A stretch of 64,000 nt of DNA, taken from assembly GCA_902778535.1 (NCBI GenBank), contig CACYYG010000017.1, positions 62,001 to 126,000 of the forward strand, written 5' to 3'. The DNA comes from an uncultured Prevotellaceae bacterium. GTDB lineage: Bacteria > Bacteroidota > Bacteroidia > Bacteroidales > Bacteroidaceae. A program made the translations under genes and the position numbers. Under the pieces are notes generated by a model. That model did not search any database. It saw nothing but the letters and a program-made list of their open reading frames with translations, and had not been told where the DNA came from. Numbering within the stretch: position 1 is the first letter of the stretch; every line of letters starts with the position of its first letter. This document shows, piece after piece, positions 9,201 through 17,628 of the stretch.

Positions 9201-10276
9201 CTGACATTGGGAATCGTGATTTGTGAACAGGCATTGGCATCCTGCAACGAAGCAACCATTGGCTCCGTCTCGTCGGTATAGAGGCGGACAGGGAATACCT
9301 GATAGTTCAGTGTGTATTGGGGTGCCGTCTTCTTCACAGTCTTCGGTTGTCGTGAGGTTTTTTCATTCAGCGTTCCACGTATCTCAGCCTCCACGTTCAC
9401 AACGGCAACGCTGTCGTCCATGAAAACAGTACGCACAGCCAGGTCGCGAATCTCTAACTGAGGCGATGCAGTAAGGTATGTGCTACGATATATACCAGGC
9501 AGCCGAAACATGTCCTGAGCCTCGAGGAAAGAACCGTCCGAATTGCGATAGACCTCTACTGCCACTACGTTCTCGCCATCGGGATTCAGATAGTGAGTGA
9601 TGTTGAAACGGGCAGTATTACGACTATTCTTGGAGAAACCCACATAGTGACCGTTAATCCATAAATAGAAAAAGGAATCAACGCCGTCAAAGTTGATGAA
9701 CACCTCGCGGCCAGCCCATTCGGCTGGCACTTGAAACGTACGACGATAAGAACCCACTTCGTTGCGGAACTTGTACGTTGTCCACGTCGTAGGCGGTGTA
9801 CGCATCACGCCTCCCCGCCAGTCGTCCACAGCCACCTGATGCTGGAAAATCACTTTCTGATTGGTGTAGACGGGCACGCCGTATCGCATGGTTCCATCCC
9901 TTTGCAATCCTTGCACGTTCCAATTGCCTGGCACTTTTATATCGTCCCAGCGAGAATCATCAAATGACATCTGCCAGAATATGCTGTCACGCTGACTAGG
10001 TTCTGCCACCCAGCGAAACTTCCATGTTCCGTCAAGTGACAGGTAGTAGGTACTGCCTTCAGGCAGAACACGCAGAGCCTCCTGCTCCGTTGCAAACGAG
10101 AACATCCAGGCACGTGGCTGTTCTTTGTTCAGAGACAAGCGTTCAGGCGACTGCCATTCTGTGCCATCGGGGGCTGTGGGAGCTGCGCTGTATTCAAAAC
10201 CTTCGAGTGTTGTCTGCTGAGCCGATACAGAGATAGCAAGACCCAGCATTAGGACAGTATAAATACTTTTCATCAT
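6263..10276 (-). CDS. Secreted GH2 beta-galactosidase with C-terminal discoidin-like domain
   Basis: 1337 residues from the ATG at 10276. An upstream in-frame ATG at 10351 is excluded because the promoter -7 box lies between the two. A signal peptide (MMKSIYTVLMLGLAISVSAQ) leads into the GH2 sugar-binding, immunoglobulin-like and TIM-barrel domains. The acid/base Glu is in WSLGNEAGPG (about residue 530) and the nucleophile Glu in ISEYAHSMGNS (about residue 595), the latter as in E. coli LacZ. A Bgal small-chain domain and a C-terminal F5/8 type C (CBM32-like) domain (about 1210-1337, NLVDGQINTIWHT and RYLRFTALSS) complete it. It likely removes beta-galactosyl residues from plant or host glycans in the periplasm. 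Divergent from the GH43 gene. Confidence 0.9.
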   Translation of the reverse strand: MMKSIYTVLMLGLAISVSAQQTTLEGFEYSAAPTAPDGTEWQSPERLSLNKEQPRAWMFSFATEQEALRVLPEGSTYYLSLDGTWKFRWVAEPSQRDSIFWQMSFDDSRWDDIKVPGNWNVQGLQRDGTMRYGVPVYTNQKVIFQHQVAVDDWRGGVMRTPPTTWTTYKFRNEVGSYRRTFQVPAEWAGREVFINFDGVDSFFYLWINGHYVGFSKNSRNTARFNITHYLNPDGENVVAVEVYRNSDGSFLEAQDMFRLPGIYRSTYLTASPQLEIRDLAVRTVFMDDSVAVVNVEAEIRGTLNEKTSRQPKTVKKTAPQYTLNYQVFPVRLYTDETEPMVASLQDANACSQITIPNVRPWSAESPNRYVLVATLQNRKGEVIECVSTYFGVRKVEIRETLADEDEFRLAGRYFYINHKPVKLKGVNRHENNPSTGHAITRDQMTHEVMLMKQGNINHVRNSHYSNDPFWYYLCDKYGIYLEDEANIESHEYYYGEASLSHPQEWRAAHVARNMELVHSHVNHPSIVIWSLGNEAGPGENFRAAYQAIRDFDKSRPVQYERNNGIVDMGSNQYPSVEWVRYAATGKANVKYPYHISEYAHSMGNSMGNLIDYWKAIESTNFFCGGAIWDWVDQAIDTYKSDGTKYFGYGGDHGDMPNDGMFCMNGIMLPDLQPKPQYYEVKKVYQNVEVTATDMEKGQIEIFNKNYFNDLSDYTVQWFLLEDGQPVKQEILADANVAPRLHKQFTLPIDMSQLKPECEYFVRIEFKLKNDMPWAKSGYVQMDEQLLLKPASEWKDIAALQVKNGKLKMKCEDGLRTITGKDFDVAFNDYSGIIQHLNYHGEKIFLEGKGPQIDALRAPVDNDNWMYQQWYPNGLHNLSHKALNVSAKSGRNGSVVLNYTILSQGKYKGEIRGGSSGHYSIIQGDEMKADDFHFTTNIAYTVYPDGSIEVQSSIVSSDPGLVLPRLGYAMQLPKALQNYTFYGRGPLNNYADRKSGSFVAKYKSTVADQFVPFPKPQSMGNREDVRWCALTDNNGHGVQFISTSTMSTSALPWSALEMTLAPHSCELPESKATHLHLDCQVTGLGGNSCGQGGPLEPDRVKGAVHQMGFIIRPVVSYDSLDQQSKVVGSTHTPMAITRDKVGRVSIVSQEGETVVYRIGKQKQQIFSAPFNLRDGGTVTAWYKNQAVNKVSATFERIENVPVEVIYTSSEEISDGSSAKNLVDGQINTIWHTMYSVTLAKYPHWVDFDCGEEKMIKGFTYLPRQDGPNGDVKSYRITLSADGTTWSQPVCEGEFPPSKKEQKVLFAAPQRARYLRFTALSSQNGADYASGAEFSVLAE

Positions 10277-10294
10277 AGTATTATAATTTTGAGC

Positions 10295-10324
10295 CAAAGT
10301 TACGAATAAGTAAGCAAAAATCAA
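10295..10324 (-). promoter_or_regulatory. Promoter of the GH2 gene
   Basis: On the minus strand, TAACTTTG (complement of 10295-10302) and TTG (complement of 10322-10324) are 19 bases apart. Its position selects the ATG at 10276. Confidence 0.7.
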
Positions 10325-10343
10325 AAGAAAAATGAGTATTCTT

Positions 10344-10374
10344 TTGGCCATTTAGGCAAAATAAACTATCTTTG
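10344..10374 (+). promoter_or_regulatory. Promoter of the GH43 gene
   Basis: TTG at 10344-10346 and TATCTTTG at 10367-10374, 20 bases apart. It lies back to back with the GH2 promoter. The leader of about 65 bases contains a small hairpin (ACGTCC near 10404 with GGGACGT near 10417). Confidence 0.7.
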
Positions 10375-10445
10375 CAGTCAAGACTTACCAATTTATTAAC
10401 TAGAGACGTCCGGTAAAGGGACGTTTCAAAATGATTTTACTTTGA

Positions 10446-12425
10446 ATGACAACTAACAGAAAACTATTAACTGTCCTGTTTGCTGCGTGCACAGTTTGTC
10501 TGACAGCCACCGCAGGCAAAAAGAAGGTCATGACCGAAATGCCGCAGGACCCTAACGAGATGGTGGCCTACCTCTTTACTTATTTCAACAGCAACGCTCC
10601 TGAGGACGAGCAAATCTGCTATGCCATTAGCGACGACGGCTACAACTACACGCCGCTTAACCACGGTGCTCCCGTCATCTCGAGCGACACCATCGCACTG
10701 ACACAGTGTGTGCGCGACCCGCATATTCTGCGCTGCGAAGACGGCAAGACGTTCTACATGGTCGCTACCGACATGCGCTCGCAGCTGGGCTGGTCGAGCA
10801 ACCGCGGCATGGTGCTGCTAAAGTCGACTGACCTCATCCACTGGCAACATTCCACTGTAAACTTCCCGACACGCTACACAAAGTCATGGAAGAACGTCAT
10901 ACGCGTCTGGGCGCCTGAGACCATCTACGACCACAAGGCCAAGAAGTACATGGTATTCTACTCGCTGCGCACCAGCGACCCCGGCTCTTTCGACAAGATT
11001 TATTACCAGTACGCCAATGAGGACTTCACCGACTTAGAGGGCGAGCCGCGCTGGCTTTTCGATGCTGGAAACGCCACCATCGACGGCGACATTGTCTACA
11101 ACGAGGCCGACCAACTCTACCACCTCTTCTACAAGCAAGAGTCGGGCCGTGGCATCTATCAGGCCGTGGCCAAACAGCTCACCGACCGCTGGAAGATGCT
11201 CGACGGCAACGTGGAGCAGACACGCGAGGCCGTGGAAGGCGTCGGCGTTTGCAAGGCCATCGACGGCAAGTCGTGGATCATCATGTACGACTGCTACGGC
11301 AACGGCCATTATCAGTTCTGCAAGTCAGAAGACCTGAAATCTTTCCAATTCGTGCAGAATACCGAAATGAAGGGCAAGTTCACGCCGCGCCACGGCACGA
11401 TCATCCCCATCACACGTGCTGAGAAAGAACGCCTGCTGCACGAGTTCGGAAACTTCGCGCAGCCCATCTTGCCCGGTTTCCACGCTGATCCCGAGGTACT
11501 CTACTCCAACCTGACGCAGAAATACTACATCTACAGTACCACGGACGGCACACCAGGATGGGGAGGCCACGACTTCAGCGTCTTTTCTTCCACCAACCTC
11601 AAGGACTGGACTGACGAGGGAAAGATGCTCGACGTGAAGGGTGACCAGGTGAAGTGGGCCACCGGCAATGCATGGGCGCCTGCCATCATCGAAAAGAAAG
11701 TGGGCAATGCCTATAAATACTATTTCTATTTCTCGGCCCACAACCCGCAGACGAACCGCAAGGAGATTGGCGTAGCCGTCAGTGACAGCCCAACAGGTCC
11801 CTTCGTCGACAGCGGCGCACCCATCATCACCGATTCCGACCGCCCGCAGGAGGCTCGCGGCGGACAGGCCATTGACGTCGACGTGTTCAAAGACCCGAAA
11901 AGTGGCAAGTTCTACCTCTACTGGGGCAACGGCTTCATGGCCGGTGCCGAGCTGAACGACGATATGCTCTCGGTGAAGAAGGAAACCATCACCCACCTCA
12001 CTCCGCAGGGCGGCACACTGCAGACCTGGGCCTTCCGTGAGGGAGCTTATGTCTTCTACCGCAAGGGCACTTACTACTTCCTCTGGAGCGTCGACGACAC
12101 CGGCTCACCCAACTATCATGTATGCTACGGAAAGGCAAAGTCGCCACTTGGTCCCATCACCATCGATGAGCAGAACTACATGGTCATCAAGCAGAAGCCC
12201 GAGGACAACATTTTCGGCACGGCGCATAACAGCATTCTCCAGATTCCAGGTCGCGACGAATGGTACATCGTTTACCACCGCATCAACAAGAATTTCATCG
12301 ACCGACGCTTCTCTCCCGGCATCCACCGCGAGGTGTGCATCGACCGCCTGACCTTCGACAAGAAAGGCAACATCATCCCCGTCACGCCGACGCAGGACGG
12401 GCCTGAGCCACTGCAAGGAAAATAA
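10446..12425 (+). CDS. Secreted protein with two tandem GH43-type beta-propeller domains
   Basis: 659 residues with a signal peptide (about 1-23, LLTVLFAACTVCLTATAG). The first five-bladed propeller runs from about 40 to 330, with CVRDPHIL (candidate catalytic Asp), VWAPETIYD and DGDIVYN. The second runs from about 340 to 655, starting PILPGFHADPEVLY, then AWAPAII and IDVDVF, then SILQIPGRDEWYIVYHR. Both halves carry GH43 hallmarks (arabinofuranosidase/xylosidase/galactosidase families), so the gene may encode a dual enzyme or one catalytic plus one binding propeller. The substrate is unknown. It is divergent from the GH2 enzyme, which suggests joint use on arabinogalactan-like glycans; that is inference. 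Confidence 0.85.
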   Translation: MTTNRKLLTVLFAACTVCLTATAGKKKVMTEMPQDPNEMVAYLFTYFNSNAPEDEQICYAISDDGYNYTPLNHGAPVISSDTIALTQCVRDPHILRCEDGKTFYMVATDMRSQLGWSSNRGMVLLKSTDLIHWQHSTVNFPTRYTKSWKNVIRVWAPETIYDHKAKKYMVFYSLRTSDPGSFDKIYYQYANEDFTDLEGEPRWLFDAGNATIDGDIVYNEADQLYHLFYKQESGRGIYQAVAKQLTDRWKMLDGNVEQTREAVEGVGVCKAIDGKSWIIMYDCYGNGHYQFCKSEDLKSFQFVQNTEMKGKFTPRHGTIIPITRAEKERLLHEFGNFAQPILPGFHADPEVLYSNLTQKYYIYSTTDGTPGWGGHDFSVFSSTNLKDWTDEGKMLDVKGDQVKWATGNAWAPAIIEKKVGNAYKYYFYFSAHNPQTNRKEIGVAVSDSPTGPFVDSGAPIITDSDRPQEARGGQAIDVDVFKDPKSGKFYLYWGNGFMAGAELNDDMLSVKKETITHLTPQGGTLQTWAFREGAYVFYRKGTYYFLWSVDDTGSPNYHVCYGKAKSPLGPITIDEQNYMVIKQKPEDNIFGTAHNSILQIPGRDEWYIVYHRINKNFIDRRFSPGIHREVCIDRLTFDKKGNIIPVTPTQDGPEPLQGK

Positions 12426-12466
12426 AAGTAGGCTCCTGCCGCAGGTTGTACCCTCTTAAGTAAAAT

Positions 12467-13606
12467 TTACTGAAAGAAATAATAATACCAATACGTGCCG
12501 CGGAACTCTTCCTCGGTACGTATTTTTCTTTCCGACGGCTTGGGGTAGATGGAGTCGTTGGCGTGGAAGTCATGCCAACGAGTCAGCATCAGCGAGTCGT
12601 TATATATAAATAATGTGTCAACGGTTTGCTGATAGAGCACCAGTGCCTCGCGATAGTGGCGTGGCAGCGAGTCGGCCTCCATTGTATAATAACGGGGCAG
12701 ACAGACGATAAACGTATCAATGCGGCGGTCGATGAGTTGCCCCATCAGCTTGTAGTCTCGCCAGACAGGCGTGGCCAGTGTGTCGCACTCTAAGGAGTCG
12801 AGATACTGGGCAACGGAGCCTGCCGGGTATCGGTTGAAGTGCTGCCACAGCAATGAGTCGGGCATTAGCAGGAGCATGCTCTTACTGCCCTGCAAAGGAA
12901 GCATGTCGGCGCTGGTGCCGCCGACGGCATACTCAAATAGTCGGTCGGCCAGCTGTCCTTTCTTGGAGAGTGCGAAGATGCGCAGCATAGTCAGGCTCTC
13001 GTCGGTCTCCAGCGAGCGCCTACCCACGCGCAGGGCCTCGTCGGTATCACCCTTCATCAACGCCACCTCGGAATGAGCCCTGAAATGCTGCACGGCATTG
13101 GTGTTGCTCACCGCTGCAACGCCAATCATCATCAAGGCCAACTGCAACAGATTGATCCACGTCACCCGTGAGAAAAACGCCACAGGCCTGTGATCCTCGT
13201 CGCCGAAAGGCAGCAACAGCTTCGACAACCATACCGCCCCACCCCACGACACCAGCGCCAGCGGTCCTGCCCAGAGCCATGCGCCCCAGCGGAACGGCGT
13301 ACTGATGCTTGACACGAAGGCCAGCAGCAGCATTGACGGAAAATAGGTAAGGGCGTGGGTGCGGCGCGTCAGCCGTGTCAGGAAAAAGACCAGCAGCTGG
13401 AGGCCGAAGAGCACCGCCGTGCAGATGATGGCTCCGATAGTGTGGTCGTAATGCGTCTTTCCGCCACTCAGCCCATGCTGAGCAACAGCGAGCATGTCGC
13501 CCTGGAAAAAATAGAGCCAGCAGAATGTGAACAACAGGAAAGCGACGGCGCACGTCACCCTCAAGATGACGGCGCCCTCGCTTCTATGTCTGTTGTTGTT
13601 TCTCAT
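12467..13606 (-). CDS. Membrane protein, DUF6057-like
   Basis: 379 residues. Several hydrophobic segments lie in the N-terminal half (about 13-33, 58-78, 88-105, 112-130, 150-165; for example LFTFCWLYFF and ICTAVLFGLQLLVFFL). The soluble C-terminal half contains TPR-like helices (AHSEVALMKGDTDEALRVGRR, then ADRLFEYAVGG) and ends with YWYYYFFQ. This layout resembles the Bacteroidales DUF6057 proteins, as I recall them; no function is known. Its ATG directly abuts the stop codon of glgB (zero gap), so translational coupling is likely. Confidence 0.6.
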   Translation of the reverse strand: MRNNNRHRSEGAVILRVTCAVAFLLFTFCWLYFFQGDMLAVAQHGLSGGKTHYDHTIGAIICTAVLFGLQLLVFFLTRLTRRTHALTYFPSMLLLAFVSSISTPFRWGAWLWAGPLALVSWGGAVWLSKLLLPFGDEDHRPVAFFSRVTWINLLQLALMMIGVAAVSNTNAVQHFRAHSEVALMKGDTDEALRVGRRSLETDESLTMLRIFALSKKGQLADRLFEYAVGGTSADMLPLQGSKSMLLLMPDSLLWQHFNRYPAGSVAQYLDSLECDTLATPVWRDYKLMGQLIDRRIDTFIVCLPRYYTMEADSLPRHYREALVLYQQTVDTLFIYNDSLMLTRWHDFHANDSIYPKPSERKIRTEEEFRGTYWYYYFFQ

Positions 13607-15652
13607 TTAGTTCTTCTTCAGCACCACTGCTGAGCGTGCAGGAATATAAAGTTTAAGCCACTCCTTACGGTCCTTCACATAGAGCGGGTCGTAATTGGTG
13701 AAGTGAGTGATGCTGTCGTCAGCAAAGCCGAAGCCGCCGAAATCCTTCGAGTCGGTGTTAAGCACCACATCGTAGGAACCTGTCGGCACAAGGAAGCCAT
13801 AGTCGGTGAACGACTGTGTGGGCGAGAAGTTGAACACGAAGAGCAGGTCGCCGCGCATAAAGGCCAGCACCTGGTCGCCATCGTTGTGCCAGATTTCCAC
13901 CACGGGCTTGTTCTGGAAGTTGCGCACCGACTTGATGACCTTCAGCATCTCACGGTCGAAGTCGCCCAGCCAGTGGTAGCACAAATCCTTGTTGTCGACA
14001 AGATTCCACTGGCGGCGGGCATACTTGTAGCTCCAGCCGTTGCCCTCACGGGGGAAGTCAATCCACTCGGGATGGCCGAACTCGTTGCCCATGAAGTTCA
14101 GGTAACCGCCGTTGATGGCAGCAGCGGTGACGAGGCGAATCATCTTGTGCAGGGCGATGCCACGTTCTGCCACGCCGTTGATGTCCTTTTTGGCAAAGTG
14201 CCAGTACATATCGGCATCGATGAGCCGGAAGATAATGGTCTTGTCGCCCACGAGCGCCTGGTCGTGGCTCTCGCAGTAGCTGATGGTCTTCTCGTCGGGG
14301 CGGCGGTTCTTCACCTCCCAGAAAATGCTTGAAGGCTTCCAGTTCTCGTCAGCCTGCTCCTTGATGGTCTTAATCCAGTAGTCGGGAATGTTCATGGCCA
14401 TGCGGTAGTCGAAGCCGAATCCTCCGTCCTCGAACTTCGCAGCCAGTCCGGGCATGCCGCTCACCTCCTCGGCGATAGTGATGGCATCGGGGTTTTCCTC
14501 GTGTATCAGCAGGTTGGCCAGTGTGAGGTAGCAGATGGCGTTGTCGTCCTCGTGTCCGTTGAAGTAGTCGCCGTAGCCGCCGAAGGCCTCGCCCAGTCCG
14601 TGGCTGTAGTAGAGCATAGAGGTGACGCCGTCGAAGCGGAATCCGTCGAAGTGGAACTCGCCCAGCCAGTAGCGGCAGTTGGAGAGCAGGAAGTGGAGCA
14701 CCTCGTCCTTGCCGTAGTCGAAGCAGAGGCTGTCCCATGCCGGGTGCTCATGGCGGTCGCCGGGATAGAAGAACTGGTTGGGGTCGCCGGCAAGGTTGCC
14801 CAGTCCCTCCACCTCGTTCTTCACGGCGTGGCTGTGTACGATATCCATAATGACGCTGATGCCCAGCCGGTGAGCCTCGTCGATGAGTGCCTTCAGCTCC
14901 TCAGGTGTGCCGAAGCGTGAAGAGGGAGCGAAGAACGACGAGACGTGATAGCCGAAGCTGCCGTAGTAGGGATGCTCCTGGATGGCCATCACCTGTATGC
15001 AGTTGTAGCCGTCCTTGGCCACACGCGGCAGCACGTTGTCCTTGAACTCGGTGTAGGTGCCGACCTTCTCGGCGTCCTGGCTCATGCCCACGTGACACTC
15101 GTAGATGAGCAGCGGGTTCTTCTTGGGCTTGAAGCCGGCCTTCTTCCACACGTAGGGCACGGCGGGATTCCACACCTGGGCAGAGAAAATCTTCGTCTGG
15201 TCGTCCTGCACCACGCGACGGCACCATGCGGGTATGCGCTCGCCTTCGCCGCCGTTCCACTTCACCTTCATCTTGTAGAGCTGTCCGTGCTTGAGGTCTT
15301 TCTCCTTCAGGCGCAGCTCCCAGTTGCCGGTGCCCTCTATGCGATGGCAGCGATAGTGCTCGTCCTCCTTCCAGTCGTTGAAGTCGCCGATGAGGTAGAT
15401 GTCGGTGGCGTTGGGTGCCCACTCGCGGAACACCCATCCGCGGCCCAGCTTGTGGAGGCCGAAGTAGAAGTGTCCGCTGGCGAAGTCGGTGAGCTTGCAT
15501 TTGCCGTTCTGTGTCAGCTGGTTCAGCTTCCACACGGCGTGGTCGTGACGGCCGCGGATAGCATCCTCAAAGGGCTCCAGCCAACTGTCATTCTGTACGA
15601 GGCCAATGTGCTTGGGAGCCTCAACTATAGGTTGTTTCTTTGTCCTTGGCAT
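13607..15652 (-). CDS. glgB: 1,4-alpha-glucan branching enzyme (GH13)
   Basis: 681 residues. An N-terminal CBM48 domain (about 60-150, FVFREWAPNATDIYLIGDFN) precedes a GH13_8-type catalytic barrel with the nucleophile Asp in DGFRFDGVTSM, the acid/base Glu in ITIAEEVSGMP and the third acidic residue in SYCESHDQA; a C-terminal beta domain ends with SAVVLKKN. It makes alpha-1,6 branches in glycogen in the cytoplasm. The length and eukaryote-like motif spacing match the branching enzymes common in Bacteroidota. The start ATG at 15652 is preceded by a heptamer repeat shared with the end of the upstream gene. No glycogen synthase is nearby. Confidence 0.92.
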   Translation of the reverse strand: MPRTKKQPIVEAPKHIGLVQNDSWLEPFEDAIRGRHDHAVWKLNQLTQNGKCKLTDFASGHFYFGLHKLGRGWVFREWAPNATDIYLIGDFNDWKEDEHYRCHRIEGTGNWELRLKEKDLKHGQLYKMKVKWNGGEGERIPAWCRRVVQDDQTKIFSAQVWNPAVPYVWKKAGFKPKKNPLLIYECHVGMSQDAEKVGTYTEFKDNVLPRVAKDGYNCIQVMAIQEHPYYGSFGYHVSSFFAPSSRFGTPEELKALIDEAHRLGISVIMDIVHSHAVKNEVEGLGNLAGDPNQFFYPGDRHEHPAWDSLCFDYGKDEVLHFLLSNCRYWLGEFHFDGFRFDGVTSMLYYSHGLGEAFGGYGDYFNGHEDDNAICYLTLANLLIHEENPDAITIAEEVSGMPGLAAKFEDGGFGFDYRMAMNIPDYWIKTIKEQADENWKPSSIFWEVKNRRPDEKTISYCESHDQALVGDKTIIFRLIDADMYWHFAKKDINGVAERGIALHKMIRLVTAAAINGGYLNFMGNEFGHPEWIDFPREGNGWSYKYARRQWNLVDNKDLCYHWLGDFDREMLKVIKSVRNFQNKPVVEIWHNDGDQVLAFMRGDLLFVFNFSPTQSFTDYGFLVPTGSYDVVLNTDSKDFGGFGFADDSITHFTNYDPLYVKDRKEWLKLYIPARSAVVLKKN

Positions 15653-15653
15653 A

Positions 15654-15681
15654 ATTCTTAACTCTTAATTCTTAACTTTAA
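15654..15681. repeat. Heptamer tandem repeat between the YhcH-type gene and glgB
   Basis: Units ATTCTTA, ACTCTTA, ATTCTTA and ACTTTAA. The repeat supplies the stop codon of the upstream gene (complement of 15665-15667) and fills the whole gap before the glgB start. Confidence 0.75.
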
Positions 15682-16111
15682 AGATAGCTTTCTTGATTTC
15701 TGGAGCCATCGAGATGCAGGGAGCGTGACCGTCCTGCGGGAAGAAGATGGCGAACATGCCAGGCTGGCAGTCGACGAAGCTCTCGGCCATGAGGTCGGGA
15801 TATTTCGTGATGTCCTTCTCAGCGTTGTATTCTGCCTCGGGCAGGTCGCAGAGCGGTGTGTAGCCATAGGTCTCGGGCACGTCGAGGGGAATCTGAATGT
15901 CAATCATCTTGCGGTGTGTCTCGATGACGGCTTCATCGGGAGCCTTACCCTTGGCCACAGCGATATTGACAAAGAGGTCGTTGCCCTTGATGGGATACTT
16001 GCCTGGTTCAAGCTTGCTCAGGTTGTTGTTCTCAATGAAGTCCACCACATCCTTGAAGAGCGGATTCACTGCCTCATACTTGGCGAGGTTGTCTAATGTG
16101 TCGATAATCAT
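15665..16111 (-). CDS. YhcH/YjgK/YiaL (DUF386) family protein
   Basis: 148 residues, the usual length of the cupin-fold YhcH/EbgC family. Recognisable parts are KYPIKGNDLFVNIAVAKGK, then HRKMIDIQIPLDVPETYGY and a C-terminal PQDGHAPCI followed by IKKAIFKV. Family members bind a metal and have been linked to sugar or sialic-acid anomer handling. Here it lies 12 bases upstream of glgB and 36 bases downstream of the MORN gene, all leftward, so it may act on a hexose step in storage metabolism; that is inferred from position only. Confidence 0.85.
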   Translation of the reverse strand: MIIDTLDNLAKYEAVNPLFKDVVDFIENNNLSKLEPGKYPIKGNDLFVNIAVAKGKAPDEAVIETHRKMIDIQIPLDVPETYGYTPLCDLPEAEYNAEKDITKYPDLMAESFVDCQPGMFAIFFPQDGHAPCISMAPEIKKAIFKVKN

Positions 16112-16147
16112 AGCTTTGTATTTTTAGGTTATAGGAAATCATTGAAG

Positions 16148-17281
16148 CTACTGGGGCTGCTGGGGCGACAGGATGCGTCGGCCGGCGACGTAGGTGCCTT
16201 GGGCGGTAACGCTGCCGTTGCGGTCTTTCTCTATGAAGGCTCCGTCGCGGCGGCCATTGGCATAACTGCCCTCAAAGCGGAGTCCGTCCTTGTCTTCCTC
16301 GATGGCCTTTCCATTGCGAACACCATCCTTGAACTCAGCCTTGAACTTCGAGCCGTCGGTACGGTGGCCGATGCACTCGCCATTGGGCAGACCGTTCTTG
16401 AAAACTCCCTCAAGTACATCGCCCTGCTTGTTGGTCAGCCTGCCCCTGCCGTTTGGTGCGTCGGCCTTCCATTGGCCCACATAGGTGTTGCCATTGGACC
16501 AAACCACAGTGCCGTCGCCATTCTTCTCACCGTTCAGGAAATGCCCCGTGTACTTGTCGCCGTTGGCGTATGTGATGATGCCGTTGCCGGTGCGCTCGCC
16601 TTGTTTATAGTCGCCCTCGTAAATGTCGCCGTTCTGGCAACGGTAGATGCCGCGCCCGTCCTGCAAGTCGTTTACCCAGTCGCCCAGGTAGACGTCGCCG
16701 CTGGCATATTTGTAGGTACCTTTGCCGTGCTTCTTGTTGTTCAGCCACTCACCTTCGTAGGACGAGCCGTCGCTCCAGCTGAACACCCCCTGGCCATTCT
16801 TCATGTCGTCCTTCCACTCGCCCTGATAGTAGGAACCGCTGGCAAATGTGTAGCGGCCCTGCCCCTGACGCTTGTCCTGATACCACATGCCGTCGTAGAC
16901 GTCGCCGTTGTAGTAGTGCATCACGCCCTGCCCGTGCTGATAGTCGGTATACCACAAGCCCTCATAGCGGTTGTTGTTCAGAAACCAGTAGGTGCCCTGG
17001 CCGTGCTGGTGATCATCGAGCCACTGGCCTTCGTAGCGCTCGCCGTCGCTGAAGACGTAGGTGCCGTTGCCCTGACGCTTTCCCTTCACATAGTCGCCCT
17101 CATACCAGTTGCCGTTCTTCCACACGGTCTTGCCCTTGCCGTTGGGTTTGCCCTGCGCCATCTCGCCGTTATATTCGCCGCCGTCCTTTGTAGTGCAGGA
17201 GCCTAAAGTAATGCTCTGTGCCGCAACCGTCATGGGCAACAGAGCTATGCTGATTGTAAGAATTATATTGGTCAGTTTCAT
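16148..17281 (-). CDS. Secreted MORN-repeat protein
   Basis: 377 residues from the ATG at 17281 (a TTG 18 bases upstream is too close to the -7 box). A signal peptide (MKLTNIILTISIALLPMTVA, cut near AQS) is followed by about 14 MORN repeats of roughly 23 residues, each like Y-x-G-x-W then G-x-G (for example YEGDYVKGKRQGNGTYVF and YEGQWLDDHQHGQGTYWF). MORN repeats form an elongated beta-hairpin solenoid. In bacteria they may bind envelope components, but the role is unknown. First gene of a leftward set with the YhcH-type protein, glgB and the DUF6057-like protein. Confidence 0.88.
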   Translation of the reverse strand: MKLTNIILTISIALLPMTVAAQSITLGSCTTKDGGEYNGEMAQGKPNGKGKTVWKNGNWYEGDYVKGKRQGNGTYVFSDGERYEGQWLDDHQHGQGTYWFLNNNRYEGLWYTDYQHGQGVMHYYNGDVYDGMWYQDKRQGQGRYTFASGSYYQGEWKDDMKNGQGVFSWSDGSSYEGEWLNNKKHGKGTYKYASGDVYLGDWVNDLQDGRGIYRCQNGDIYEGDYKQGERTGNGIITYANGDKYTGHFLNGEKNGDGTVVWSNGNTYVGQWKADAPNGRGRLTNKQGDVLEGVFKNGLPNGECIGHRTDGSKFKAEFKDGVRNGKAIEEDKDGLRFEGSYANGRRDGAFIEKDRNGSVTAQGTYVAGRRILSPQQPQ

Positions 17282-17303
17282 GTTTATGCGTGTTTTCAAC
17301 CCC

Positions 17304-17334
17304 CAAAGGTATAAAAAAAACGCTACGTAAACAA
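17304..17334 (-). promoter_or_regulatory. Promoter of the MORN-repeat gene
   Basis: On the minus strand, TACCTTTG (complement of 17304-17311) and TTG (complement of 17332-17334), 20 bases apart. Confidence 0.7.
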
Positions 17335-17448
17335 AGATTTTAAGATTTTCGGCAAAAGAATTAAGAATTATTCATATTCTCGCCTTGTAATGGCGCCGCG
17401 GAATGGGACAAGTCAAGGTGCATCTGTTCCATAATTGTATCTAGGGTC

Positions 17449-17507
17449 GAAACAAAGTGTTTCTGCCGTAAAAACAAAGTGTTTCTGCCGTAGAAACAAA
17501 GTGTTTC
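17449..17507. repeat. Palindrome array, GAAACA half-sites, 22-base period
   Basis: In the 347-base divergent gap between the MORN gene and kdsB, GAAACAAAGTGTTTC occurs at 17449-17463, 17471-17485 (first base A) and 17493-17507, exactly 22 bases apart, with the 7-base spacer TGCCGTA twice. The gap also holds two AAGAATT units (17356-17369) and both promoters; nothing else is recognised in it. Confidence 0.8.
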
Positions 17508-17581
17508 ATCGACGATTTTATTTTGAAACACTTTTCTCGTGGAAGTAAGCTATTGTAGTTTAACTTTGCGGGAAGTTTATT

Positions 17582-17611
17582 TTGCCATTTGGAGAATTAT
17601 ATTTACTTTTG
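17582..17611 (+). promoter_or_regulatory. Promoter of kdsB
   Basis: TTG at 17582-17584 and TACTTTTG at 17604-17611, 19 bases apart, 18 bases before the chosen start codon. Confidence 0.7.
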
Positions 17612-17628
17612 CACTCAAATCACCGATT

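Noticed and set aside
14945..15661. Plus-strand frame opposite glgB
   Set aside because: Shadow of the branching enzyme gene; no homology-like features.
16142..17206. Long plus-strand reading frame opposite the MORN gene
   Set aside because: Its Val/Ala/Leu-rich repeats are the antisense of the MORN repeats; the minus-strand gene has a signal peptide and promoter.
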